This document shows, in pieces, positions 1 to 5,781 of a stretch of 5,781 nucleotides of DNA (within the stretch, counting starts at the first letter, position 1; every line of letters begins with the position of its first letter). The stretch comes from an uncultured Achromobacter sp. (lineage in GTDB: Bacteria > Pseudomonadota > Gammaproteobacteria > Burkholderiales > Burkholderiaceae_B). The notes below the pieces were generated by a model. That model was not told the DNA's origin and made no database searches. It worked only from the letters and a program-made list of their open reading frames with translations. A program made the translations under genes and the position numbers. The stretch is taken from the NCBI GenBank assembly GCA_913775005.1, contig CAJYKY010000515.1:1-5781 (forward strand), in the 5' to 3' direction.

Positions 1-86
1 CAAGCCTAAACTATCCAGACCTAAATATCCGCGGCCCCCCGCTCCAAAAAAGAGCGACTGTCGCGTACCTCGGAGCGTATACGGCA
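1..86 (+). promoter_or_regulatory. Operon leader, possible promoter/operator
   Basis: This leader precedes the monooxygenase/reductase gene and holds no convincing gene on either strand. Its first 30 bases are distinctly AT-richer than the rest of the window. The stretch TAAATAT (22-28) could serve as a -10 element, which would give a leader of about 50 nt, but I see no good -35 match and the window starts too close to judge. A perfect 5-bp inverted repeat, CGCTC (40-44) and GAGCG (52-56) around a 7-nt A-rich loop, has no following T-tract and so is not a terminator; it could be an operator. The ribosome binding site is CGGAG at 71-75, 11 nt before the ATG, somewhat far but acceptable. Known anthranilate and benzoate CoA-pathway operons often have MarR- or TetR-type control, but nothing here identifies the regulator. 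Confidence 0.3.
5..30 (+). repeat. Tandem imperfect direct repeat in leader
   Basis: CCTAAACTATCC at 5-16 is followed by CCTAAATATCC at 20-30. The two copies start 15 bp apart and differ by one inserted or deleted base and one substitution. The repeat is AT-rich in a GC-rich region and lies just upstream of the operon, so it may be a tandem regulator site or overlap the core promoter. Two short copies can also arise by chance; function is inferred only from position. Confidence 0.35.
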
Positions 87-2438
87 ATGAAAATAGTCTG
101 CATCGGCGGTGGCCCCGCCGGCCTGTATTTCGGTCTGCTCATGAAGTTGCAGAACCCCGCCAACGAGATCACGGTCATCGAACGTAACCGTCCGTATGAC
201 ACCTTCGGCTGGGGCGTGGTGTTCTCCGACGCCACCATGCAAAACCTGCGTGAAGCCGACCCCGTTTCCGCCCAGACCATCGGCGACGCCTTCAACCATT
301 GGGATGACATCGACATCCATTTCAAAGGCCGCAGCATCCGCAGCAGCGGCCACGGCTTCATCGGCATCGGCCGCAAGAAGCTCCTGAACATCCTGCAAGC
401 CCGCTGCGAAGACGTCGGCGTGAAGCTGGTATTCGAAAACTTCGTCCAAGACGACCAAGCCATCGCACGCGAATACGACGCCGACCTCGTCATCGCCTCC
501 GACGGCATCAACAGCCAGGTCCGCACCCGCTACGCGGACACCTTCCACCCCGACATCGACCAGCGCCGCTGCCGCTTCGTCTGGCTGGGCACCAAAAAGG
601 TGTTCGACGCCTTCACCTTCGCCTTCGTCCAAACCGAACACGGCTGGTTCCAAGCCCACGCCTACCGCTACGAAGACGGCATGTCCACGTTCATCGTGGA
701 AACGCCCGAAGAAACCTGGCAGGCCGCCGGCATCGAACAGATGAGCCAGGAAGAAGGTATCGCCTACTGCGAAAAACTGTTCGCACCCTGGCTCGACGGC
801 AATGCATTGATCAGCAACGCCTCGCACCTGCGCGGATCAGCCATCTGGATCCGCTTCCCCCGCGTCATCTGCAACACCTGGGTGCACTGGAACACGCTCG
901 ACACCCCGCGCGGCGAACGCGCCGTACCCGTCGTGTTGATGGGCGACGCCGCCCACACCGCCCACTTCTCCATCGGTTCCGGCACCAAATTGGCGCTGGA
1001 AGACTCCATCGAACTGGCCCGCTGCCTGAGCGGCGCCGAAGGCAGCGTGCAAGCCGGCCTGAAGCACTACGAAGAAGTGCGCAGCGTAGAAGTGCTGAAG
1101 ATCCAGAACGCCGCCCGCAACTCCACCGAGTGGTTCGAAAACGTAGAACGCTACGCGGAACTGGAGCCCGAGCAATTCGCCTATTCGCTGCTGACCCGTT
1201 CGCAGCGTATCTCGCATGAAAACCTGCGCCTGCGCGACCCCGCCTGGCTGGAAGGCTTCGAGCGCTGGATCGCCGAGCATGCTGGCGCCCCGGCCCAGCC
1301 GGGCCAACGCCCCGCCATCCCGATGCTGACGCCCTACAAGGCGCGCGGCGTCACGCTGAAGAACCGCATCCTGGTTTCGCCGATGGCCATGTACTCGTGC
1401 ACCGACGGCGTGCCGGGCGACTTCCATCTGGTGCACCTGGGCGCGCGCGCCATGGGCGGCGCCGGGCTGGTCATGGTGGAAATGACCTGCGTATCGCCTG
1501 ACGCCCGCATCACGCCGGGGTGCCCGGGCCTGTGGAACGACGATCAGACTCAGGCCTTCGCCCGCATCGTGAACTTCGTCCACGGCAATAGCGATGCGCG
1601 CATCGGCGTGCAGCTGGGCCACGCGGGCCGCAAGGGTTCCACGCAGCTGGGCTGGCAAAAAATCGACCACCCGCTGGCCGAAGGCAACTGGCCGCTGCTG
1701 TCGGCATCCGCCTTGCCCTACATCGACGGCGTGTCGCAAACGCCGCGCGCCATGACGCGCGCCGACATGGACGACGTACTGGCCAACTTCGTGGCCGCCG
1801 CCAAGCGCGCGCAGGACGCCGGCTTTGACTGGCTGGAATTGCACTGCGCCCACGGCTACCTGCTGTCCAGCTTCATTTCGCCGCTGACCAACCTGCGCGA
1901 CGACGAATACGGCGGCAGCCTGGAAAACCGCCTGCGCTTTCCGCTGGAAGTGTTCCGCGCCGTGCGTGAGGTCTGGCCGCAAGACAAGCCAATGTCGGTG
2001 CGGATCTCCGCCAGCGACTGGGTGGAAGGCGGCATCACGGCCGACGACGCCGTTGAAATTGCCCGCCACTTCAAGGCGGCCGGCGCCGACATGATCGACT
2101 GCTCGTCCGGCCAGGTCAGCAAGGAAGAAAAGCCGGTCTACGGCCGCATGTTCCAGACGCCGTTCGCCGACCGCGTGCGCAACGAAGCCGGCATTCCCAC
2201 CATCGCCGTGGGCGCCATCTTCGAAGCGGACCACGCCAACGGCATCATCGCTTCCGGCCGCGCCGACCTTTGCGCGCTGGCCCGTCCCCATCTGGCCGAC
2301 GCCTCGTGGACGCTGCGCGAAGCCGCCCGCGTGGGCTACCGTGATGTGGCGTGGCCCAATCAGTATTTCGCCGGCAAGCGCCAGCTGGAAACCAACTTCG
2401 AACGTGCCGCCGCCATGGCGCAACTGGACATCAAATGA
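87..2438 (+). CDS. abmA: 2-aminobenzoyl-CoA monooxygenase/reductase (FAD monooxygenase-OYE fusion)
   Basis: A 783-residue cytoplasmic two-domain flavoenzyme. In this family the N-terminal half hydroxylates anthraniloyl-CoA at C5 with O2 and NADH, and the C-terminal half reduces the dearomatised ring, giving 2-amino-5-oxocyclohex-1-enecarbonyl-CoA. Visible in the N-terminal domain (about 1-395): the FAD-binding GGGPAG at 7-12 with E32-R33 closing the second strand, the family stretch FGWGVVFSD at 40-48, the DG motif (ASDG, 137-140) and the GD motif (MGDAAH, 285-290). A Pro/Ala linker (about 399-410) leads to the OYE-type barrel (about 412-783): SPMAMYS 431-437, HAGRK 512-516, the histidine pair H586/H589 in LHCAHGYL, and DDEYGGSLENR 605-615. 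There is no signal peptide. The start is the first ATG after CGGAG, and the Rossmann motif begins 6 residues in. Database entries often call this family bifunctional salicylyl-CoA 5-hydroxylase/oxidoreductase; the beta-oxidation neighbours favour anthranilate. The domain call is secure; substrate and symbol are by analogy with Azoarcus evansii. Confidence 0.88.
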   Translation: MKIVCIGGGPAGLYFGLLMKLQNPANEITVIERNRPYDTFGWGVVFSDATMQNLREADPVSAQTIGDAFNHWDDIDIHFKGRSIRSSGHGFIGIGRKKLLNILQARCEDVGVKLVFENFVQDDQAIAREYDADLVIASDGINSQVRTRYADTFHPDIDQRRCRFVWLGTKKVFDAFTFAFVQTEHGWFQAHAYRYEDGMSTFIVETPEETWQAAGIEQMSQEEGIAYCEKLFAPWLDGNALISNASHLRGSAIWIRFPRVICNTWVHWNTLDTPRGERAVPVVLMGDAAHTAHFSIGSGTKLALEDSIELARCLSGAEGSVQAGLKHYEEVRSVEVLKIQNAARNSTEWFENVERYAELEPEQFAYSLLTRSQRISHENLRLRDPAWLEGFERWIAEHAGAPAQPGQRPAIPMLTPYKARGVTLKNRILVSPMAMYSCTDGVPGDFHLVHLGARAMGGAGLVMVEMTCVSPDARITPGCPGLWNDDQTQAFARIVNFVHGNSDARIGVQLGHAGRKGSTQLGWQKIDHPLAEGNWPLLSASALPYIDGVSQTPRAMTRADMDDVLANFVAAAKRAQDAGFDWLELHCAHGYLLSSFISPLTNLRDDEYGGSLENRLRFPLEVFRAVREVWPQDKPMSVRISASDWVEGGITADDAVEIARHFKAAGADMIDCSSGQVSKEEKPVYGRMFQTPFADRVRNEAGIPTIAVGAIFEADHANGIIASGRADLCALARPHLADASWTLREAARVGYRDVAWPNQYFAGKRQLETNFERAAAMAQLDIK
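2435..2438 (+). other. ATGA stop/start overlap (translational coupling)
   Basis: The start codon of the dehydrogenase (2435-2437) overlaps the TGA of the monooxygenase/reductase (2436-2438). With no clear Shine-Dalgarno in the preceding 15 bases, terminating ribosomes probably reinitiate, linking output of the two proteins. Confidence 0.75.
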
Positions 2439-3226
2439 CGACGCTTGCGCAATCGCTGTCGGGGCGTCACGCGCTGGTCACGGGCGGTGCTCGCGGCATT
2501 GGCCTGGCCAGCGCCCGCGCGCTGCTTGAGCGCGGCGCCCGCGTCACGCTGCTGGGCCGGGACGGCGCGGCGCTGGACGCGGCCGCAGACAGCTTGGCCA
2601 AGCTGGGCCAGGTGCAGACCGTCAGCGCCGACATCGCCGATGAAGCGTCCGTGCGGGCGGCATTCAGCGAGGCCCAGGCGCAGTTCGGCCCGGTGCTGAT
2701 CCTGGTGAACAACGCGGGCCAGGCGGTCAGCCAACGTTTTGACCGCACTGACTCCGCGCTGTGGCACCAGATGCTGGCCGTCAACCTGACCGGCACGTTC
2801 CACTGCATCCAGGCCGCGCTGCCGGACATGCTTGAAGAAAAATGGGGCCGCGTGATCAACGTGGCCAGCACCGCGGGCCTGATCGGCTACGGCTATGTCA
2901 GCGCTTACTGCGCCGCCAAGCACGGCGTAATCGGCCTGACCCGCTCGTTGGCGCTGGAAACCGCACAGAAGGGCATCACCGTGAACGCCGTCTGCCCGGG
3001 CTACACCGAAACCGACATCGTGCGCGGCGCCGTGTCGAACATCGTGGACAAGACCGGCATGACGCCGGAAGCCGCTCGCGCCAAGCTGGCCGAGCGCAAC
3101 CCGCAGGGCCGCCTGGTGCAGCCCGAGGAAGTGGCTGAAACCGTGGCCTGGCTGGCGTTGCCGGCATCAGCCTCGATCAACGGCCAGGCGATCGCCGTGG
3201 ACGGCGGCGAAGTGATGACGGGCTAA
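2435..3226 (+). CDS. Short-chain dehydrogenase/reductase, probable 3-hydroxyacyl-CoA dehydrogenase
   Basis: A 263-residue classical SDR, the usual length for the family, cytoplasmic and without a signal peptide. Seen: the nucleotide-binding TGGARGIG at 16-23, D66 in SADIAD, NNAG at 92-95, and the catalytic set N117, S145 (NVASTAG), Y158 and K162 (YCAAK), with the common ending AVDGGEVMTG. All catalytic residues are intact. The ATG lies in an ATGA overlap with the upstream stop; a start further upstream in the same frame at 2351 would add 28 unrelated residues running inside the monooxygenase gene, so 2435 is preferred. No strong Shine-Dalgarno precedes it, which suggests translational coupling. 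In this operon it likely oxidises or reduces a hydroxy/keto group on the alicyclic CoA ester, like BadH in cyclohexanecarboxylate degradation. The exact substrate and NAD versus NADP preference cannot be read here; R42 after the second strand hints at NADP(H) but weakly. Confidence 0.85.
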   Translation: MTTLAQSLSGRHALVTGGARGIGLASARALLERGARVTLLGRDGAALDAAADSLAKLGQVQTVSADIADEASVRAAFSEAQAQFGPVLILVNNAGQAVSQRFDRTDSALWHQMLAVNLTGTFHCIQAALPDMLEEKWGRVINVASTAGLIGYGYVSAYCAAKHGVIGLTRSLALETAQKGITVNAVCPGYTETDIVRGAVSNIVDKTGMTPEAARAKLAERNPQGRLVQPEEVAETVAWLALPASASINGQAIAVDGGEVMTG

Positions 3227-3257
3227 GCCCCGCGCCCCTCAACCCTGAATAACGAAC

Positions 3258-3261
3258 GGAG
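3258..3261 (+). promoter_or_regulatory. Ribosome binding site deciding the crotonase start
   Basis: GGAG sits 5 nt before the ATG at 3267 within a 40-nt intergenic gap. A second in-frame ATG at 3294 has a weaker GAAGAG (3282-3287) ahead of it. The better site and spacing favour 3267, but the extra 9 residues (MSTQSEEHT) are polar and lie well outside the crotonase core, so either start would give a full domain. Confidence 0.65.
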
Positions 3262-3266
3262 ACACC

Positions 3267-4124
3267 ATGAGCACCCAGTCCGAAGAGCACACCATGAAGC
3301 ACCACAAGCGTCCGATGGCCGGTTACCAGGCCAAGACGTTTCTGTGGCAGGTGTCGGCCGACGGCAAGATCGGCACGGTTACGCTGAACCGTCCGGAACG
3401 CAAGAACCCGCTGACGTTCGATTCCTACGCCGAACTGCGCGACCTGTTCCGTTCGCTGGTCTATGCCACCGACATCAAGGTGGTGGTCGTGACGGGCGCG
3501 GGCGGCAACTTCTGCTCGGGCGGCGACGTGCATGAAATCATCGGCCCGCTGACCAAGATGACCATGCCTGAACTGCTGGACTTCACGCGGATGACGGGCG
3601 ACCTCGTCAAAGCCATGCGCGCCTGCCCGCAGCCGATCGTGGCGGCGGTCGACGGCGTGTGCGCAGGCGCGGGCGCGATGGTGGCGCTGGCCTCCGACAT
3701 GCGCCTGGGAACCCCGGCCGCACGCACCGCATTCCTGTTCACGCGGGTGGGTCTGGCCGGCGCCGACATGGGCGCCTGCACCTTGTTGCCGCGCATGATC
3801 GGCCAGGGCCGCGCCTCTGAACTGCTGTACACGGGCCGCGCCATGACGGCCGACGAGGGCGCGAGCTGGGGCTTCTTCAATGCCCTGCATGAATCCGACA
3901 AGCTGGCCGAGGCCGCCGAGAAGCTGGCTGCGCAGCTGGCCGCCGGCCCCACCTTTGCACACGGCGTCACCAAGAAGCTGCTGCATCAGGAATGGAACAT
4001 GGGTGTTGACGAAGCCATCGAGGCCGAAGCCGAAGCCCAGGCCATCTGCATGCAGACGCGCGACTTCCATCGCGCCTACGAGGCCTTCGTGGCCAAACAG
4101 AAGCCGGTCTTCGAGGGGAACTGA
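3267..4124 (+). CDS. Divergent enoyl-CoA hydratase/isomerase (crotonase) family protein
   Basis: A 285-residue crotonase-fold protein, slightly longer than the typical 255-265 because of an N-terminal extension of about 20 residues. Seen: LNRPERKNPLT (40-50), the first oxyanion segment FCSGGD (82-87), the second, VDGVCAGAGA (128-137), the RVGLAGADMGA segment (160-170), and LLPRMIGQGRASELLYTGR (173-191). By my alignment from memory, the two glutamates of classical hydratases (rat Glu144 and Glu164) are replaced by M138 and R160, while D167 lies near the catalytic Asp of dienoyl-CoA isomerases and PaaG-like isomerases. So family membership is firm but simple hydration of an enoyl-CoA is doubtful. 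Between SDR and acyl-CoA dehydrogenase genes, it probably acts on the alicyclic CoA intermediate as hydratase, isomerase or ring-opening hydrolase (compare BadI). The stop overlaps the next start. Confidence 0.85.
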   Translation: MSTQSEEHTMKHHKRPMAGYQAKTFLWQVSADGKIGTVTLNRPERKNPLTFDSYAELRDLFRSLVYATDIKVVVVTGAGGNFCSGGDVHEIIGPLTKMTMPELLDFTRMTGDLVKAMRACPQPIVAAVDGVCAGAGAMVALASDMRLGTPAARTAFLFTRVGLAGADMGACTLLPRMIGQGRASELLYTGRAMTADEGASWGFFNALHESDKLAEAAEKLAAQLAAGPTFAHGVTKKLLHQEWNMGVDEAIEAEAEAQAICMQTRDFHRAYEAFVAKQKPVFEGN

Positions 4125-4129
4125 TGATG
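4113..4129 (+). promoter_or_regulatory. RBS and TGATG overlap before the acyl-CoA dehydrogenase
   Basis: A strong GAGGGGAA (4113-4120) lies at the 3' end of the crotonase gene. The stop TGA (4122-4124) shares its last A with the ATG at 4124, and a second in-frame ATG follows directly at 4127. Spacing suits both, so the protein begins MMRD or MRD; the one-residue ambiguity cannot be settled here. Confidence 0.7.
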
Positions 4130-5296
4130 CGTGACGCAAGTTTTCTGGACTGGCCCTTTTTCGACGACGCGCATCGCAAGCTGGCGCATGACGTAGACGC
4201 CTGGTGCGAAAAATCGCTGGGTGATGTCGATCACCACGACGCGGACGCGGCCTGCAAGAAGCTGGTGAAGGCCATGGGCCAGGCCGGGTGGCTGCGTTAC
4301 GCGGTGGCGGGCGGCCCGAACGGCGCCTGGGGTGGCGCGCTGCCTGAAGTGGATTCGCGCGCGGTCTGCATCCTGCGTGAAACCTTTGCCCGCCATGAAG
4401 GGCTGGCCGACTTTGCCTTCGCCATGCAGGGCCTGGGCAGCGGCGCGATCTCGCTGATGGGTTCCGACACGCTGCGCCAGCATTACCTGCCGCGTGTGGC
4501 CAGCGGTGACGCGATTGCCGCCTTTGCATTGTCCGAACCGGATGCCGGCTCGGACGTCGCCGCGCTGGCTTGCGAAGCCCGGCTGGAAGGCGACCATTAC
4601 GTGCTGAACGGCGCCAAGACGTGGATATCCAACGGCGGCATTGCTGACTTCTATGTCGTCTTTGCCCGCACGGGCGAAGCCCCCGGCGCGCGCGGCATCA
4701 GCGCGTTCGTCGTGGACGCGGACATGCCGGGGTTCGAGGTCAGCGAACGCATCGATCTCATCGCCCCGCATCCGCTGGCCACCATCACGTTCGACAACTG
4801 CCGTGTGCCGGTGTCGCATCGGCTGGGCGACGCGGGGCAGGGTTTCAAGCTTGCCATGATGACGCTGGATATCTTCCGCGCATCGGTGGCGGCGGCGGCG
4901 CTGGGCTTTGCCCGCCGCGCGCTGGATGAAGGATTGGCGCGCGCCAAGTCGCGCCGCATGTTCGGCCAGACGCTGGCCGACCTGCAACTGACGCAAGCTG
5001 CGCTGGGCGACATGGCGACCGCCATCGATGCCTCGGCGTTGCTGACGTATCGCGCCGCGTGGATGCGCGACGTGCAGAAGCTGCGCACCACGCGTGAAGC
5101 CGCCATGGCCAAGATGACGGCTACGGAATCGGCGCAGACCGTGATCGACCGCGCGCTCCAGATGTTTGGCGGCGCGGGCGTGGTGTCGGGGATGCCGGTG
5201 GAGAAGCTTTACAGGGAAATCAGAGCGCTGCGTATCTACGAAGGCGCCACCGAAGTGCAGAAGTTGATCATTGCCCGTGAACTGCTGAAGGGCTAA
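4124..5296 (+). CDS. Acyl-CoA dehydrogenase family protein
   Basis: A 390-residue flavoprotein of standard length for a soluble FAD-dependent acyl-CoA dehydrogenase, which forms an alpha,beta double bond in a CoA thioester and passes electrons to ETF. Seen in order: an N-terminal helical part (about 1-130), the first family signature ALSEPDAGSD (135-144) in the middle beta domain, KTWISNGG (165-172), and the C-terminal helical domain with RRMFGQTLADLQ (277-288), QMFGGAGVV (346-354) and LRIYEGATEVQK (369-380). E373 in the YEG motif matches the catalytic base of short/medium-chain enzymes. No key residue is missing. It shares a 1-nt overlap with the crotonase gene. Its role is probably oxidation of the reduced ring or of the open-chain dicarboxyl-CoA product; substrate specificity cannot be read from these motifs. 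No membrane segment or signal peptide is seen. Confidence 0.88.
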   Translation: MMRDASFLDWPFFDDAHRKLAHDVDAWCEKSLGDVDHHDADAACKKLVKAMGQAGWLRYAVAGGPNGAWGGALPEVDSRAVCILRETFARHEGLADFAFAMQGLGSGAISLMGSDTLRQHYLPRVASGDAIAAFALSEPDAGSDVAALACEARLEGDHYVLNGAKTWISNGGIADFYVVFARTGEAPGARGISAFVVDADMPGFEVSERIDLIAPHPLATITFDNCRVPVSHRLGDAGQGFKLAMMTLDIFRASVAAAALGFARRALDEGLARAKSRRMFGQTLADLQLTQAALGDMATAIDASALLTYRAAWMRDVQKLRTTREAAMAKMTATESAQTVIDRALQMFGGAGVVSGMPVEKLYREIRALRIYEGATEVQKLIIARELLKG

Positions 5297-5369
5297 GGGG
5301 CCACCGAGCCTCGCCTTATCGCAATAACAAAGCCAACCACACCGCATCGCACCTTCCAAGGGGAATTAC
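5297..5369 (+). other. 73-bp intergenic spacer before the ligase
   Basis: This is the widest gap between genes in the window. It has no convincing terminator (no GC-rich stem followed by T's) and no promoter I can defend. A short AT inverted repeat, TTAT (5316-5319) and ATAA (5324-5327), lies in an AT-richer patch. A strong AAGGGGAA (5358-5365) serves as ribosome binding site 5-6 nt before the ATG at 5370. Read-through from the upstream genes is likely. Confidence 0.5.
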
Positions 5370-5781
5370 ATGGAAAGCTCCGCCCACATCGACACCTTCG
5401 CCCGGGACAATCTTCCCCCGGGCGAACAATGGCCAGAATTCCTGCTTGATGGCCCCGACGTGGCCTATCCCAAACGCTTCAATTGCGCCGTTGAACTGGT
5501 GGACGCCATGGCTGACCGCGGCTTCGGCGACCGCGTGGCGTTGCGCTGGAAGCAGGACGGCAAGCCGGCCACCATGACCTATAGCGAGCTGGCCGCACTG
5601 ACCAACCGCATCGCGCGCGTGCTGACCGAAGACATGAAGCTGGTGCCGGGCAACCGCCTGCTGCTGCGTGGCCCGAACAACGCGATGATGGCGGCGTCCT
5701 GGCTGGCGGCGATCAAGGCGGGGCTGGTGACGGTGCCCACGATGCCGCTGCTGCGCGCCAAGGAACTCAAGCAGATCATTG
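5370..5781 (+). CDS. abmG: Aryl-CoA ligase, probable 2-aminobenzoate-CoA ligase (5' part, cut by window end)
   Basis: The frame stays open for 137 codons to the right edge; the family usually runs to about 520-550 residues, so roughly a quarter is present. The start ATG follows a strong AAGGGGAA. The visible N-terminus has the pattern of benzoate/2-aminobenzoate-CoA ligases: DTFARDNLPPGEQWPEF (8-24), YPKRFNCAVELVD (33-45), GDRVALRW (53-60), TYSELAALTNRIARVL (70-85) and PGNRLLLRGPNN (93-104), then the AAIKAGLVTVPTMP segment (113-126). The diagnostic AMP/phosphate loop and the C-terminal catalytic Lys lie beyond the window. The enzyme would activate anthranilate (or a related aromatic acid) with ATP and CoA, supplying the substrate of the monooxygenase/reductase. 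Benzoate- or salicylate-CoA ligase are alternatives; the symbol rests on operon context and analogy with Azoarcus evansii. Confidence 0.75.
   Translation, partial: MESSAHIDTFARDNLPPGEQWPEFLLDGPDVAYPKRFNCAVELVDAMADRGFGDRVALRWKQDGKPATMTYSELAALTNRIARVLTEDMKLVPGNRLLLRGPNNAMMAASWLAAIKAGLVTVPTMPLLRAKELKQII

Noticed and set aside
76..83. Perfect palindrome CGTATACG between RBS and start codon
   Set aside because: An 8-bp palindrome alone is expected by chance often enough, and no partner site or longer dyad supports an operator.
837..2423. Long antisense reading frame (528 codons) opposite the monooxygenase/reductase
   Set aside because: It is a shadow of strong G/C third-position bias on the + strand. 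Its composition is Gly/Ala/Val/His/Arg/Gln rich with no recognisable domain, while the + strand carries intact flavoenzyme motifs.
2351..2434. Upstream extension of the dehydrogenase
   Set aside because: The 28 added residues are encoded entirely within the monooxygenase/reductase gene, look out-of-frame in composition, and precede a normal SDR N-terminus at 2435.
3177..4529. Antisense frame of 450 codons spanning two + strand genes
   Set aside because: It crosses the junctions of three well-supported + strand genes, is low-complexity Arg/Pro/Ala/Gly-rich and has no domain signal; the same applies to 4076-5359 and 21-827.
5291..5310. GGCT...AGCC pairing after the acyl-CoA dehydrogenase stop as a terminator
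   Set aside because: It is only a 4-bp stem with a 12-nt loop and no T-tract follows; read-through into the ligase is more plausible.
1..5781. CRISPR array, tRNA/rRNA gene, insertion sequence or prophage element
   Set aside because: The window is almost wholly accounted for by five co-directional metabolic genes; I saw no regularly spaced repeats, transposase or integrase motifs, terminal inverted repeats or RNA gene signatures.

Overview
The window looks like a GC-rich betaproteobacterium of the Alcaligenaceae type (Achromobacter/Bordetella-like). This is judged from strong G/C third-position bias, the protein sequence style and the gene set. No rRNA or other marker gene is present, so the genus is an inference. 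All five genes lie on the + strand and are tightly packed, which suggests one catabolic operon.

Layout: 1-86 is a short leader with weak repeat elements. 87-2438 encodes a two-domain flavoenzyme, a class A FAD monooxygenase fused to an Old Yellow Enzyme (OYE) reductase, matching 2-aminobenzoyl-CoA (anthraniloyl-CoA) monooxygenase/reductase. 2435-3226 is a short-chain dehydrogenase overlapping it by 4 nt. 3267-4124 is a divergent crotonase-fold protein, and 4124-5296 is an acyl-CoA dehydrogenase overlapping that by 1 nt. After 73 bp, 5370 to the right edge is the first 137 codons of an aryl-CoA ligase of the benzoate/2-aminobenzoate-CoA ligase type, cut by the window end.

Together the genes fit the aerobic CoA-dependent ('hybrid') anthranilate route known from Azoarcus evansii. 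The ligase makes anthraniloyl-CoA. The fused flavoenzyme hydroxylates and then reduces the ring to a non-aromatic 2-amino-5-oxocyclohexene-carbonyl-CoA. The dehydrogenase, crotonase and acyl-CoA dehydrogenase then continue with beta-oxidation-like steps. A salicylate (salicylyl-CoA 5-hydroxylase) role is the main alternative, since databases often use that name for this fusion family.

I see no wholly new system. The points most worth checking are the crotonase, which lacks both glutamates of classical enoyl-CoA hydratases and may be a ring-opening enzyme or isomerase; a synonymous codon-usage break inside the fusion gene near its domain boundary; an alanine where YqjM-type reductases carry a flavin-modulating cysteine; and a tandem repeat in the leader.
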